DNA of 64,000 nt from Marmoricola sp. URHB0036 (GTDB lineage Bacteria; Actinomycetota; Actinomycetes; Propionibacteriales; Nocardioidaceae). This document shows, piece after piece, positions 57,242-64,000 of the stretch. Position 1 is the first letter of the stretch; every line of letters starts with the position of its first letter. The DNA is taken from positions 62,001-126,000 of the forward strand of contig NZ_AUEP01000007.1 in NCBI RefSeq assembly GCF_000426045.1, written 5' to 3'. The position numbers and the translations under genes were made by a program. Below the pieces are notes generated by a model. That model was not told the origin of the DNA. It did no database searches and saw only the letters and a list, made by a program, of their open reading frames with translations.

Positions 57242-57802
57242 TCAGGAGTTCCAGCGCGCCACGACCGGCGACTCGCGTTCGTAGCCCAGCACCGAGATGG
57301 TCGCGGTGCCGAGCAGGAAGTGCCGGCCGTCCCGGATCGGCAGCTCCAGCCAGCGGGCGGCCAGTGCCCGCGAGGCGTGCCCGTGGCTGAACACCAGCAC
57401 CCGGCCGCCATGGGCACGGACCTTCGCCACCACTCGGTCCATCCGGCGCGAGACCTGCTCGGCGGTCTCACCGCCGGGGCACGGATGCGTCCAGACCGTC
57501 CAGCCCGGCACCCGCTCACGGATCTGGGCACTGGTGATGCCCTCGTAGTCGCCGTAGTCCCACTCGGCGAGGTCGTCCTCGACGTGGGCGTCCGTGAACC
57601 CCGCCAGCTCGGCCGTACGACGGGTCCGGAGCCGTGGGCTGGTCAGGACGAGGTCGAACTCCACCCCGTCCAGCCGGTCGGCGAGCCCGCGCGCAACGTC
57701 CTCGCCCTCGGGGGTCAGCTCGACCTCGGTGCGCGAGGTGTGCCTGCCGTCACGGCTCCACTCGGTCTCGCCGTGGCGGATCACCCAGAGCTCGGACGGC
57801 AC
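57242..57802 (-). CDS. Histidine phosphatase family protein
   Basis: The 186-residue enzyme is a phosphoglycerate-mutase-like phosphatase. The catalytic His lies in VIRHGETEW, with a second Arg in TSPRLRTRRT, the acid Glu in EWDYGDYEG, and the second His in VFSHGHASR. The position matches Rv3214 (Gpm2), which proved to be an acid phosphatase, so a broad-specificity phosphatase is more likely than a mutase. It lies five bases from the MaoC gene stop. Confidence 0.9.
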   Translation of the reverse strand: MPSELWVIRHGETEWSRDGRHTSRTEVELTPEGEDVARGLADRLDGVEFDLVLTSPRLRTRRTAELAGFTDAHVEDDLAEWDYGDYEGITSAQIRERVPGWTVWTHPCPGGETAEQVSRRMDRVVAKVRAHGGRVLVFSHGHASRALAARWLELPIRDGRHFLLGTATISVLGYERESPVVARWNS

Positions 57803-57806
57803 GTCG

Positions 57807-58346
57807 TCAGCCCTGCGATCCCTCGGGACCCGGCCAGTTCTTGTCCGGCTGCGGGACCGGGCGGCCGGGCTGCTCGCCGCCGCGCTCGCTGAGGTAGCTG
57901 TCCTTCGGCACCATCACCTTGCGACGGAAGATGCACACGACCTTGCCGTCCTGGTTGTAGCCGATGGTCTCGACGTGCACGACGCCCCGGTCGTCCTTGC
58001 TCTTGCTCTCCCACTTGTCGAGCACCCGGGTCTCGCCGTACAGGGTGTCGCCGTGGAAGGTCGGCGCGACGTGGCGCAGCGACTCGATCTCGAGGTTGGC
58101 GATGGCCTTGCCGGAGATGTCGGGGACGCTCATGCCGAGCAGGATCGAGTAGACGTAGTTGCCGACCACGACGTTCTTGCCGAACTGGGTGGTCTCCTCG
58201 GCGTAGTGGCTGTCGAGGTGCAGCGGGTGGTGGTTCATGGTCAGCAGGCAGAACATGTGATCGTCGAACTCGGTGACCGTCTTGCCGGGCCAGTGCTTGT
58301 AGGTCGCACCGACCTCGAACTCCTCGTAGCTGCGGCCGAACTGCAT
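57807..58346 (-). CDS. MaoC-family dehydratase
   Basis: The 179-residue protein has a hot-dog fold with the R-specific hydratase motif, including NHHPLHLDSHYAEE where Asp/His form the active site, then FGKNVVVGNYVYSI. The C-terminal 20 residues are Pro/Gly-rich and disordered. It would hydrate an enoyl-CoA. Its start at ATG 58346 follows AAGGAGCCAGTGGAG. The putative operon goes MaoC, phosphatase, DUF6758. Substrates are unknown. Confidence 0.88.
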   Translation of the reverse strand: MQFGRSYEEFEVGATYKHWPGKTVTEFDDHMFCLLTMNHHPLHLDSHYAEETTQFGKNVVVGNYVYSILLGMSVPDISGKAIANLEIESLRHVAPTFHGDTLYGETRVLDKWESKSKDDRGVVHVETIGYNQDGKVVCIFRRKVMVPKDSYLSERGGEQPGRPVPQPDKNWPGPEGSQG

Positions 58347-58487
58347 CTCCACTGGCTCCTTCGATGACGAGGGGCGGACGACTCGATGTCGCGCCGAGTC
58401 TGCCACCCTGAGAAGTACCCGAGAACTGCGCCCCAGCATGTGGTTCGCGGCCCGGGGAGGGCCTCGCGCGGACGTATGCTGCCGCCC

Positions 58488-60443
58488 ATGCCCGGCGTGA
58501 CCACGACGGAGGTCGACGAGACCTCCGCACCCCATCCGGACGCCCCCTTCGGAGCCCGCCCCGCAGCTCGGCGACCCGCCCGCACGGTGCTGACGATCGT
58601 CCTGGGGCTGCTGTTGACCCTGGTGTTCTCGTGGTCGGTGATCGCGGTGCTCGACGCGTCCAGCTTCCCCTCGCCGCTGCACCACCTGCGCAACCGGCTG
58701 TTCGACTCCCCCGTGCTGGTGCCGAGCCTGATGGCCGTCTGGGTCTTCGTGCTCCTGTTCGTCGCGCTGATCGGTCGCCTCTGGCTCGCCTTCGGCGTAC
58801 TCACCGCCATCACCGCACTGTTCGGCGCGGTCAACGCGACCAAGCTGGAGCTGCGCAACGACCCCCTCTACCCGAGCGACTACACGTTCCTGAGCCAGCC
58901 CTCGTTCCTGTTCTCGATGGTCTCGCCCTCGAAACTGGTCCTGGGTGCCATCGGGCTGGCCGCGCTCGTCGCCCTCGGCTGGGCCGCCGGCTGGCTGGTG
59001 GGCAAGGTGCTGCCCAACATCGCCAAGGGCGCCGGCCGTCGTGAGCTGATCGTCATCCGGGCCTCGCGGGCCGTCATCGTCGTCATCTGCCTGGTGCTGC
59101 TCTGGATGGCCGGCAACTTCAACGAGCCCGGCAATCCCTGGCGTGCGGCGTTCGACTCCACCGGCCTGCGCTGGCGTGACTGGGACCAGCGCGTGAACTA
59201 CCAGCGCAACGGCTTCGTCGCCGGGCTGCTGTTCAACATGCACGTCCAGGCGATGAGCGAGCCCCAGGGCTACTCCAAGGCCGCAGTGATGAAGATCGCG
59301 GACAAGTACGCCGCCGAGGCCGCTGCGATGAACAAGGGGCGCACCGGCAGCCTGGAGAACACCAACGTCGTCACCGTCCTCTCCGAGAGCTTCTCCAACC
59401 CCGAGTGGCTGAAGTCCCTGAAGCTCAACTCGGACCCGATCCCGCGCACGACTGCCCTGATGGGCAACACGCTCTCCGGCAAGATGCTGGCGCCGGGCTA
59501 CGGCAGCGGCACCGCCAACGTCGAGTTCGAGGTCCTGACCGGGATGTCCCTGAGCCAGCTCAAGCCGCAGATCTCGGTCGCCTACGAGCAGGTCGTGTCC
59601 AAGGACAAGACCTTCCCCTCCGCCGTCGACTGGTTCCTGGCGCATGGCCACACCCCGGTCGCGATCCACCCCTTCTCGCCGCGGATGTACGCCCGCACCG
59701 CGGTCTACAAGGCCTTCGGCTTCGACCGGTTCATCAGCAAGGACCAGCTCCAGGACAAGTCCCACGGCGGCGGACGCTTCATCGACGACAAGTCGGCCTT
59801 CGACGAGGTCCTGCACCAGATCCAGACCCACCAGAAGCCTGTGCTCACCCACCTGGTGACGATGCAGAACCACATGCCGTTCGGTGGCCAGTACGACGAC
59901 CCGATGAACCCGCAGGGCCTCCCGCCGCAGTTCGCCAAGCTCGCCGGGCAGTACAACCGCGGCATCGCCCGCACCGACGTGGAGCTCGCCAACTTCCTGG
60001 CCGCGCTCAAGAAGCAGAAGGAGCCCACCACGGTCGTCTTCTGGGGCGACCACCTGCCGCCTCAGATCTACCCGCAGAGCCTGTTCAAGAAGGAGGGCGA
60101 GCGTGCCATGCACGAGACGCCCTTCCTGATCTGGTCCAGCGGCAAGCCGCTGAAGCACACCACCCTGCCGACCACGAGCCCGATCCAGTTCCTGCCGCAC
60201 CTGTTCGACGCGATGAACGCGCCGATCCCGCCCTGGTACGCCCTGCTCGACAGCCTGGACAAGCAGATCCCGGCGATGGACGCCGGGATGTACGTCAACA
60301 GCCAGGACCAGCTGGTGAAGAAGGCCCAGCTCACGCCGGAGGCCAGGAAGGCGCTGTCGGACTACCGGATGATCATGTACGACCTGAGCATCGGCAAGCG
60401 CTACAGCGAGAAGACGATGTACGGCGACGCACCGGCGTCCTGA
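58488..60443 (+). CDS. LTA-synthase-like membrane sulfatase-fold protein
   Basis: The 651-residue protein has an N-terminal block of about five membrane spans and a large extracellular alkaline-phosphatase/sulfatase-fold domain. Metal-site residues are seen in LSESFSNPEW, GTANVEFEVLTG and FWGDHLPPQ. It would transfer or hydrolyse phosphoglycerol-like groups on cell-surface polymer. The ATG at 58488 is taken; an ATG lies at 58476. It is close to the glycosyltransferase and sulfotransferase genes of the same region, suggesting a shared role in surface glycan modification. Confidence 0.85.
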   Translation: MPGVTTTEVDETSAPHPDAPFGARPAARRPARTVLTIVLGLLLTLVFSWSVIAVLDASSFPSPLHHLRNRLFDSPVLVPSLMAVWVFVLLFVALIGRLWLAFGVLTAITALFGAVNATKLELRNDPLYPSDYTFLSQPSFLFSMVSPSKLVLGAIGLAALVALGWAAGWLVGKVLPNIAKGAGRRELIVIRASRAVIVVICLVLLWMAGNFNEPGNPWRAAFDSTGLRWRDWDQRVNYQRNGFVAGLLFNMHVQAMSEPQGYSKAAVMKIADKYAAEAAAMNKGRTGSLENTNVVTVLSESFSNPEWLKSLKLNSDPIPRTTALMGNTLSGKMLAPGYGSGTANVEFEVLTGMSLSQLKPQISVAYEQVVSKDKTFPSAVDWFLAHGHTPVAIHPFSPRMYARTAVYKAFGFDRFISKDQLQDKSHGGGRFIDDKSAFDEVLHQIQTHQKPVLTHLVTMQNHMPFGGQYDDPMNPQGLPPQFAKLAGQYNRGIARTDVELANFLAALKKQKEPTTVVFWGDHLPPQIYPQSLFKKEGERAMHETPFLIWSSGKPLKHTTLPTTSPIQFLPHLFDAMNAPIPPWYALLDSLDKQIPAMDAGMYVNSQDQLVKKAQLTPEARKALSDYRMIMYDLSIGKRYSEKTMYGDAPAS

Positions 60444-60452
60444 CCCGAGCGG

Positions 60453-61421
60453 TCAGACGATCCCGTGGAACCGCTGGGGGATCCGGACCAACGGGCGGTT
60501 CTCCATCTGCTTCATCTGGCTGCCCTTGGGAGCCCGGAAGTTGCCGGGCGGGTCCTCGGTCACCAGCGCCGCGAGCCGCTCGCCGGACGGGGGCGTGAAC
60601 TCGGGCACATCGGCCGCGACCACTCCTGAGGTGACCTGCTCGAGCAGCTGGACGAGGGTGTCTCCGCCCTGCCGCCACTGGGTGTCCGCCGATCGTCCGT
60701 CGGCCTCGACCATCCGCTGACGGTGGTCGGCCGCCTCCTGCAGGTGGTCGCGATCACCGAACTTCATGTGGAACATCCACAGGTCGGGGTCGACGGCGTA
60801 CGGCGTGCGCACGCCGTGGGTGCCGGCACTCCAGTGGTCGGGCACCCACTTGATCGCCGGCTTGCACATCAGCGGCAGGAACTTGGCCAGCCGGCGTTGG
60901 CCGAGGAGGGGCTGCGAGAGGTCGAGCGGCGGCTCGACGCCGACGTGGTGGACGACGTTGAAGCCGAGCGAGCCGACGGCGTTGATCCCGTCCTCGGTGC
61001 GCGCCTCGATGTACTCCTTCAGGCCAGCCCAGCGGTCCGGGTCGGGGACGATGAACTCGTCGGTGTCGCAGAACAGCACGACGTCGTAGAGCTCGAGCAG
61101 CGAGCGACCAAGGTTGCCGACCATCGCCATCCGGGTGGTGTTGAACTTGCCGCCTCGGATCGGCGGGATGTGCAGCACGTCGCACGGCAGGTCGTCGGTG
61201 GACCCGTCCTCGGAGTTGTCGTCGACGACGTAGAGGTTCTCGACCCCGAACTGGCCGCCGTAGTAGCGGATCCAGAGCGGCAGCATCCGGCCCTCGTCGC
61301 GACAGAACGTGATGGCGGCGATGCGCAGCGGCTCACCGGGCTCGCGCGGTGGTGGCGTGTGTGCCGGCTGCGTCCGGCCCTCGCCGCCCTTGCGGCGCAG
61401 CAGGTCTCGTACGCCGCTCAT
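60453..61421 (-). CDS. Glycosyltransferase family 2/92-like protein
   Basis: The 322-residue protein has a GT-A-like fold: RIAAITFCRDEGRMLPLW, YVVDDNSEDGST and the DxD-type metal motif VLFCDTDEFIVPD. The following GINAVGSLGFNVVHHVG resembles the DUF23/GT92 group. It has no membrane segment. It overlaps the sulfotransferase gene by four bases, and both probably act on the same polymer. It ends convergently to the LTA-synthase-like gene 9 bases away. Donor and acceptor are unknown. Confidence 0.82.
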   Translation of the reverse strand: MSGVRDLLRRKGGEGRTQPAHTPPPREPGEPLRIAAITFCRDEGRMLPLWIRYYGGQFGVENLYVVDDNSEDGSTDDLPCDVLHIPPIRGGKFNTTRMAMVGNLGRSLLELYDVVLFCDTDEFIVPDPDRWAGLKEYIEARTEDGINAVGSLGFNVVHHVGVEPPLDLSQPLLGQRRLAKFLPLMCKPAIKWVPDHWSAGTHGVRTPYAVDPDLWMFHMKFGDRDHLQEAADHRQRMVEADGRSADTQWRQGGDTLVQLLEQVTSGVVAADVPEFTPPSGERLAALVTEDPPGNFRAPKGSQMKQMENRPLVRIPQRFHGIV

Positions 61422-62491
61422 GGCTGGTCCTTCTCCTTCGACTCCTGAGCGGCGCGACGCCTGGCCCAGTTCTGCATGTTGCGCTCGGCCATGAAGGTCA
61501 GTCCGTCGAGGGCCGCCTCCAGCTGCTGCTCGGCGCTGACCTTCTTCGTGTGCACGCCGGGCACCGGGACCGCCTCGAGCTCGTCGATGTCACCGACCAC
61601 GCGGAGGTCGAGCTCGCGCAACCGCTCGAGCTCACGCTTCGAGCGCCGTCGTACCCAGCGCTCGTCGAGACCAAGCGGGACGGACTCGCGGCCGCGTCGT
61701 ACGAAACCCTGCTTGGCCAGCACTCCCTTGACCACCCGCTCGTAGTCCTGGCGGTTGAAGCCGTCTGCGTGGAGGCGTTCGTTGAGGGCGCGCAGCACCA
61801 TCGCCGAGGCCGCGTCGATCCCCGGGTTGCTGCGGACGTCGATGTCGCACAGGCCCTGGGGAATGCCGGCGACGGAGGCGAACCGGTCCCAGAGCAGCGA
61901 GGGCGGCGCACCCTTGGGCGGCACGGTGACCAGGGTGAAGTGGTCGCGGCCGACGGCTTCGGACCAGCGCTCGGCGATCGCGGAGATGTGCTGGTTGCGC
62001 CAGAACCAGTGACCGACCTTCTCGCCCTCCTCGGGGTGGTGGACCGCCTCGAGGAACTCCTCCCAGGTCCTCACGCCGCGGTTCTGCATCGTCTCGGTCC
62101 ACATCGCCGGCAGCGAGCGGGCGAGGTCACGGGCGGTGAGGACGACCTGGATGTCGGCGTCGGCGAAGGCGTCCTTGATGAGGTCGATCTTGGGCCGCTG
62201 CCGGGGGGCAAGGAACTCCATCGAGACGACGGAGGTGCCGGGCCATCTCTCGATGTCCTCGACCAGCCGGCACCAGTAGCCGTCGGGCTCGAAGGGCGGC
62301 TGCTCGGGACCCCCGTGGTCCATCAGGTCGTGCACTGCGAGCACCTGGTGGCGCCAGCGATCGCACGCGAACCGGACGTCGTGCTCCTGGAGTCGCTCGC
62401 GGTTCCGGTTGAGCACGTTCTGGATGAAGCTGGTGCCGGATTTCATCGCTCCGATGTGGAGCACCACCCGCTTCGCCACACCGGGGAGCAT
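61418..62491 (-). CDS. Sulfotransferase-like P-loop protein
   Basis: The 357-residue protein has the 5'-phosphosulfate-binding loop IGAMKSGTSFIQ of PAPS-dependent sulfotransferases. The 3'-phosphate-binding part is plausible in VVLTARDLARSLPAMW. The C-terminal 100 residues are Arg/Glu-rich helix. It would transfer sulfate to a sugar or lipid. The start is either the ATG at 62491 or a GTG at 62479. It is translationally coupled to the glycosyltransferase (ATGA). Confidence 0.8.
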   Translation of the reverse strand: MLPGVAKRVVLHIGAMKSGTSFIQNVLNRNRERLQEHDVRFACDRWRHQVLAVHDLMDHGGPEQPPFEPDGYWCRLVEDIERWPGTSVVSMEFLAPRQRPKIDLIKDAFADADIQVVLTARDLARSLPAMWTETMQNRGVRTWEEFLEAVHHPEEGEKVGHWFWRNQHISAIAERWSEAVGRDHFTLVTVPPKGAPPSLLWDRFASVAGIPQGLCDIDVRSNPGIDAASAMVLRALNERLHADGFNRQDYERVVKGVLAKQGFVRRGRESVPLGLDERWVRRRSKRELERLRELDLRVVGDIDELEAVPVPGVHTKKVSAEQQLEAALDGLTFMAERNMQNWARRRAAQESKEKDQP

Positions 62492-62512
62492 AGGCCAGCG
62501 GCGGACCTCGCC

Positions 62513-62707
62513 TCAGGAGCCCCCGCCGCCGGCCTTCCGGCGGTGCATCTTGGGACCTGAGCCCCCGGAGACCTCGGAGCCGTGGGCCTTCTCCTTGACG
62601 GGTCCGTCCTTGGGCACGCCACGGTCGTTGGCCTGCTTGCGCTCGAGGGCCTCCCGCATCTTCGCCTTGAGGTCCTCGTTGCCCGACTCGCTCTCTGACT
62701 GCGCCAT
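62513..62707 (-). CDS. DUF5302 family small protein
   Basis: The 64-residue product matches DUF5302: an acidic N-terminus, then a helix DLKAKMREALERKQAND, and the C-terminal KMHRRKAGG. It is hydrophilic and probably disordered outside the helix. Similar proteins are widespread in actinobacteria without known role. It lies 21 bases upstream of the sulfotransferase gene on the same strand. Confidence 0.8.
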   Translation of the reverse strand: MAQSESESGNEDLKAKMREALERKQANDRGVPKDGPVKEKAHGSEVSGGSGPKMHRRKAGGGGS

Positions 62708-62747
62708 GCACCCACCCTCGCACGGCGTGGATGAGCGGTCGAGCGCT

Positions 62748-62834
62748 TTAGCCCTCGGGCTCCCAGGTCACCGGCACGCCGTGGGGTGCCGCCCGACCCA
62801 GGATGCGTCGCTCGCCTCCCGGCCAGGTGGTCAT
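62748..62834 (-). CDS. Possible 28-residue ORF coupled to the DUF2332 gene
   Basis: The frame starts MTTWPGGERRILGRAAPH and ends VTWEPEG. Its ATG shares one base with the DUF2332 stop (TGATG), a layout that permits re-initiation. It is too short to judge by composition and matches nothing I recognise. It may be chance. Confidence 0.25.
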   Translation of the reverse strand: MTTWPGGERRILGRAAPHGVPVTWEPEG

Positions 62835-63799
62835 CACGCGAGGAACTCGTGGTGGCGCGTGCGCTTGCGGCGGGTCGGCTCCAGGACGAGGTGGACGAGT
62901 GGGGCAGTGTCGGTCGCGCGCTCACCGAGGGCCTCGATCACGCCGGCGGCCCGCTCCTGCTCCTCGGTGGGCAGGTACTGCCACATCACGCTGTGCCACA
63001 GCACGGTCGTTGCCCCGTCCTGCAGGTCGAGCTGCTCGAGGAAGTCCGCAGCCCCCTGTCGTCGTACGGCTGGGGGCGACGCACGGGACAGCTCCAGGGC
63101 ACCCCGCAGTCGTTCGAGCCGGTTGCGCTGGTCGGGCCAGACGTACGCCGTCAGGGCGAGCCGTCCCTCCGTCGTAATCACCTCGATGGGGTTGAGGTCG
63201 CACCCGACCGCCTCCGCGAACGCCAGGCCGGGCCACGGCGTCAGGTGGTCGCCGCGCCAGGCCGGACGGAGGTGGACCGGCGAGTGGTCGGCGCCGAACC
63301 GGTTGCCGGTGGTGTCGACGTAGCTGAACCGGTCGGCCAGCAGGTTCAGCCCCGCCGAGCAGCCGATCTCGAAGAGCCGGACTGGCCCACGCAGCCTGGG
63401 CGGCAGGTGCAGCAACCCGCCCATCAGGGCGGTCGCCCGTCCGACCTCGTTGGTCTGCGGCGGCCGGTCGAGCCATTGCCTGACCGTCTCGCGGTCCCGG
63501 TCGAGGAGAGCGACGAACGCCGGCACTCCGTGCGGAGCGTTCCAGTGGCCGCCGACGCTCGGGTAGTACGCCGCCAGCCCACCCGCCCGGCGCTCCAGCA
63601 CCAGCCGGTGCACGCTGCCGAGCAGCCGCAGTGCCAGGCCCGACGGTCCCGGGTCGTCCTCGTGCCCGCTCAACACCCTTCGCGTCGGTCCGTGGCGGTC
63701 GATGTCGTGGGCGAGCCCGTAGAGCAGTTCGGCGTACATCCGCGACCCCAACGCCGCGCATGCCTCCCCCTGCTGCCTGAACGCCTCGGCGGCCCTCAC
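62834..63799 (-). CDS. DUF2332 family protein (methyltransferase-like)
   Basis: The 321-residue protein matches DUF2332 of actinobacteria. LFEIGCSAGLNLLADRF resembles the SAM-binding glycine loop of class I methyltransferases, and VGCDLNPIEV resembles the next acidic strand. VLWHSVMWQYLP and VHLVLEP occupy further strand positions. A methyltransferase role is plausible but unproven. The N-terminus begins RAAEAFRQQGEACAALGS from GTG 63799. The stop overlaps a 28-codon frame. Confidence 0.85.
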   Translation of the reverse strand: MRAAEAFRQQGEACAALGSRMYAELLYGLAHDIDRHGPTRRVLSGHEDDPGPSGLALRLLGSVHRLVLERRAGGLAAYYPSVGGHWNAPHGVPAFVALLDRDRETVRQWLDRPPQTNEVGRATALMGGLLHLPPRLRGPVRLFEIGCSAGLNLLADRFSYVDTTGNRFGADHSPVHLRPAWRGDHLTPWPGLAFAEAVGCDLNPIEVITTEGRLALTAYVWPDQRNRLERLRGALELSRASPPAVRRQGAADFLEQLDLQDGATTVLWHSVMWQYLPTEEQERAAGVIEALGERATDTAPLVHLVLEPTRRKRTRHHEFLA

Positions 63800-64000
63800 A
63801 CCCCGAGTCTGGCACCGCCCGACGCAACCAACCGGGCGACCCGCGTTGGGTGGTCGAGCAGCGAGCGAAGCGAGCGGATAGTCGAGACCACTCGGGGCCG
63901 GTCGGTCGGTCAGAGTCAGCGAGAGTCGTGGTTTCCGTGGGCGTGGGGTTGCGGTGGCGTCCCGGCGCCTCTGTTCGGCTTCCGGCCGCGGGGTCCAGAT
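63800..64000. other. Right end of the window without a gene call
   Basis: No frame of convincing composition is seen in the last 200 bases. A GCGAGCGAAGCGAGCG repeat lies at 63849-63892. The remaining sequence after 63900 may belong to a gene that continues beyond the window. Confidence 0.4.
63849..63892. repeat. Dispersed GAGCGAAGCGAG hairpin repeat
   Basis: The segment has TGGTCGAG and GAGACCA at its ends around a GCGAGCGAAGCGAGCG core. Variants of this unit are scattered in many Nocardioides-type genomes, as I recall. The core folds on itself, and the ends pair imperfectly. It resembles the spacer at 13144-13170 in GAGCGAAGC. Confidence 0.55.

Noticed and set aside
57807-60200. MaoC protein extended by 600 residues upstream
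   Set aside because: The extension is antisense to the LTA-synthase-like gene and looks like GC-driven shadow. MaoC begins at MQFGRSYEEF with a ribosome binding site.
1-64000. CRISPR array or IS element
   Set aside because: No regularly spaced repeats, cas gene or transposase frame was seen on either strand. The only recombinase is the integrase at 1938-3200.

Overview
The window is GC-rich (roughly 70 percent) DNA from an actinobacterium. The gene set (WhiB7, mycoredoxin, AdnAB, PPA1309-family, DUF5679, DUF3107, DUF5302, DUF6758) and the hairpin repeats suggest a Nocardioides-like member of the Propionibacteriales; the genus is an inference. Most of the window follows the order of a conserved actinobacterial chromosome block, known in Mycobacterium tuberculosis as about Rv3193c to Rv3214: UPF0182 protein, PDZ/Lon-like protease, zincin, ABC1 kinase, whiB7, uvrD2, mrx1, nudC, adnBA, alkyltransferase-like protein, moeZ, TetR, DUF3107, ferritin-like protein, DEAD-box helicase, ParA and a phosphatase.

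Layout. Bases 1-3200 are the end of an integrated element: gene remnants, a NUDIX hydrolase paired with an XRE/DUF5919 regulator, an excisionase and a tyrosine integrase whose reading frame runs into the initiator tRNA gene. Bases 3300-8100 hold a PAS histidine kinase, a membrane adenylate cyclase, an alpha/beta hydrolase and a frameshifted short-chain dehydrogenase. Bases 8120-16275 carry UPF0182, PPA1309, the PDZ protease, a cupin, MoaE, a zincin and a NUDIX protein. Bases 16272-26759 are accessory genes set into the conserved block: a metallopeptidase, an MMPL transporter with a divergent two-component system, a PHP protein, a five-gene kai operon (kaiC, two kaiB, a PAS protein, a single-domain response regulator) and an enoyl-CoA hydratase.

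Bases 26920-31300 contain DUF5679, a ThiF/cyclodehydratase-like protein, an ABC1 kinase, an SDR with a tiny zinc-ribbon gene, and whiB7 behind an attenuator leader (58-codon uORF, terminator, competing hairpin). Bases 31355-45964 hold DNA repair and redox genes: uvrD2, mrx1, nudC, an M3 peptidase, a purine nucleoside phosphorylase, adnB, adnA and an ATL. Bases 46060-64000 hold secreted proteins, moeZ, a TetR regulator, a MarR/MFS pair, rhlE, an L,D-transpeptidase, ParA, a phosphatase, MaoC, and a surface-polymer group (LTA-synthase-like, glycosyltransferase, sulfotransferase).

The two most notable systems are the KaiA-less kai operon, with a PAS/DHp-like partner whose phospho-accepting His is replaced by Asn, and the whiB7 leader, where stop codon, antiterminator and terminator are placed as transcription attenuation requires. 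Starts were chosen by Shine-Dalgarno sequences, stop/start overlaps and family N-termini; several remain uncertain and are noted.
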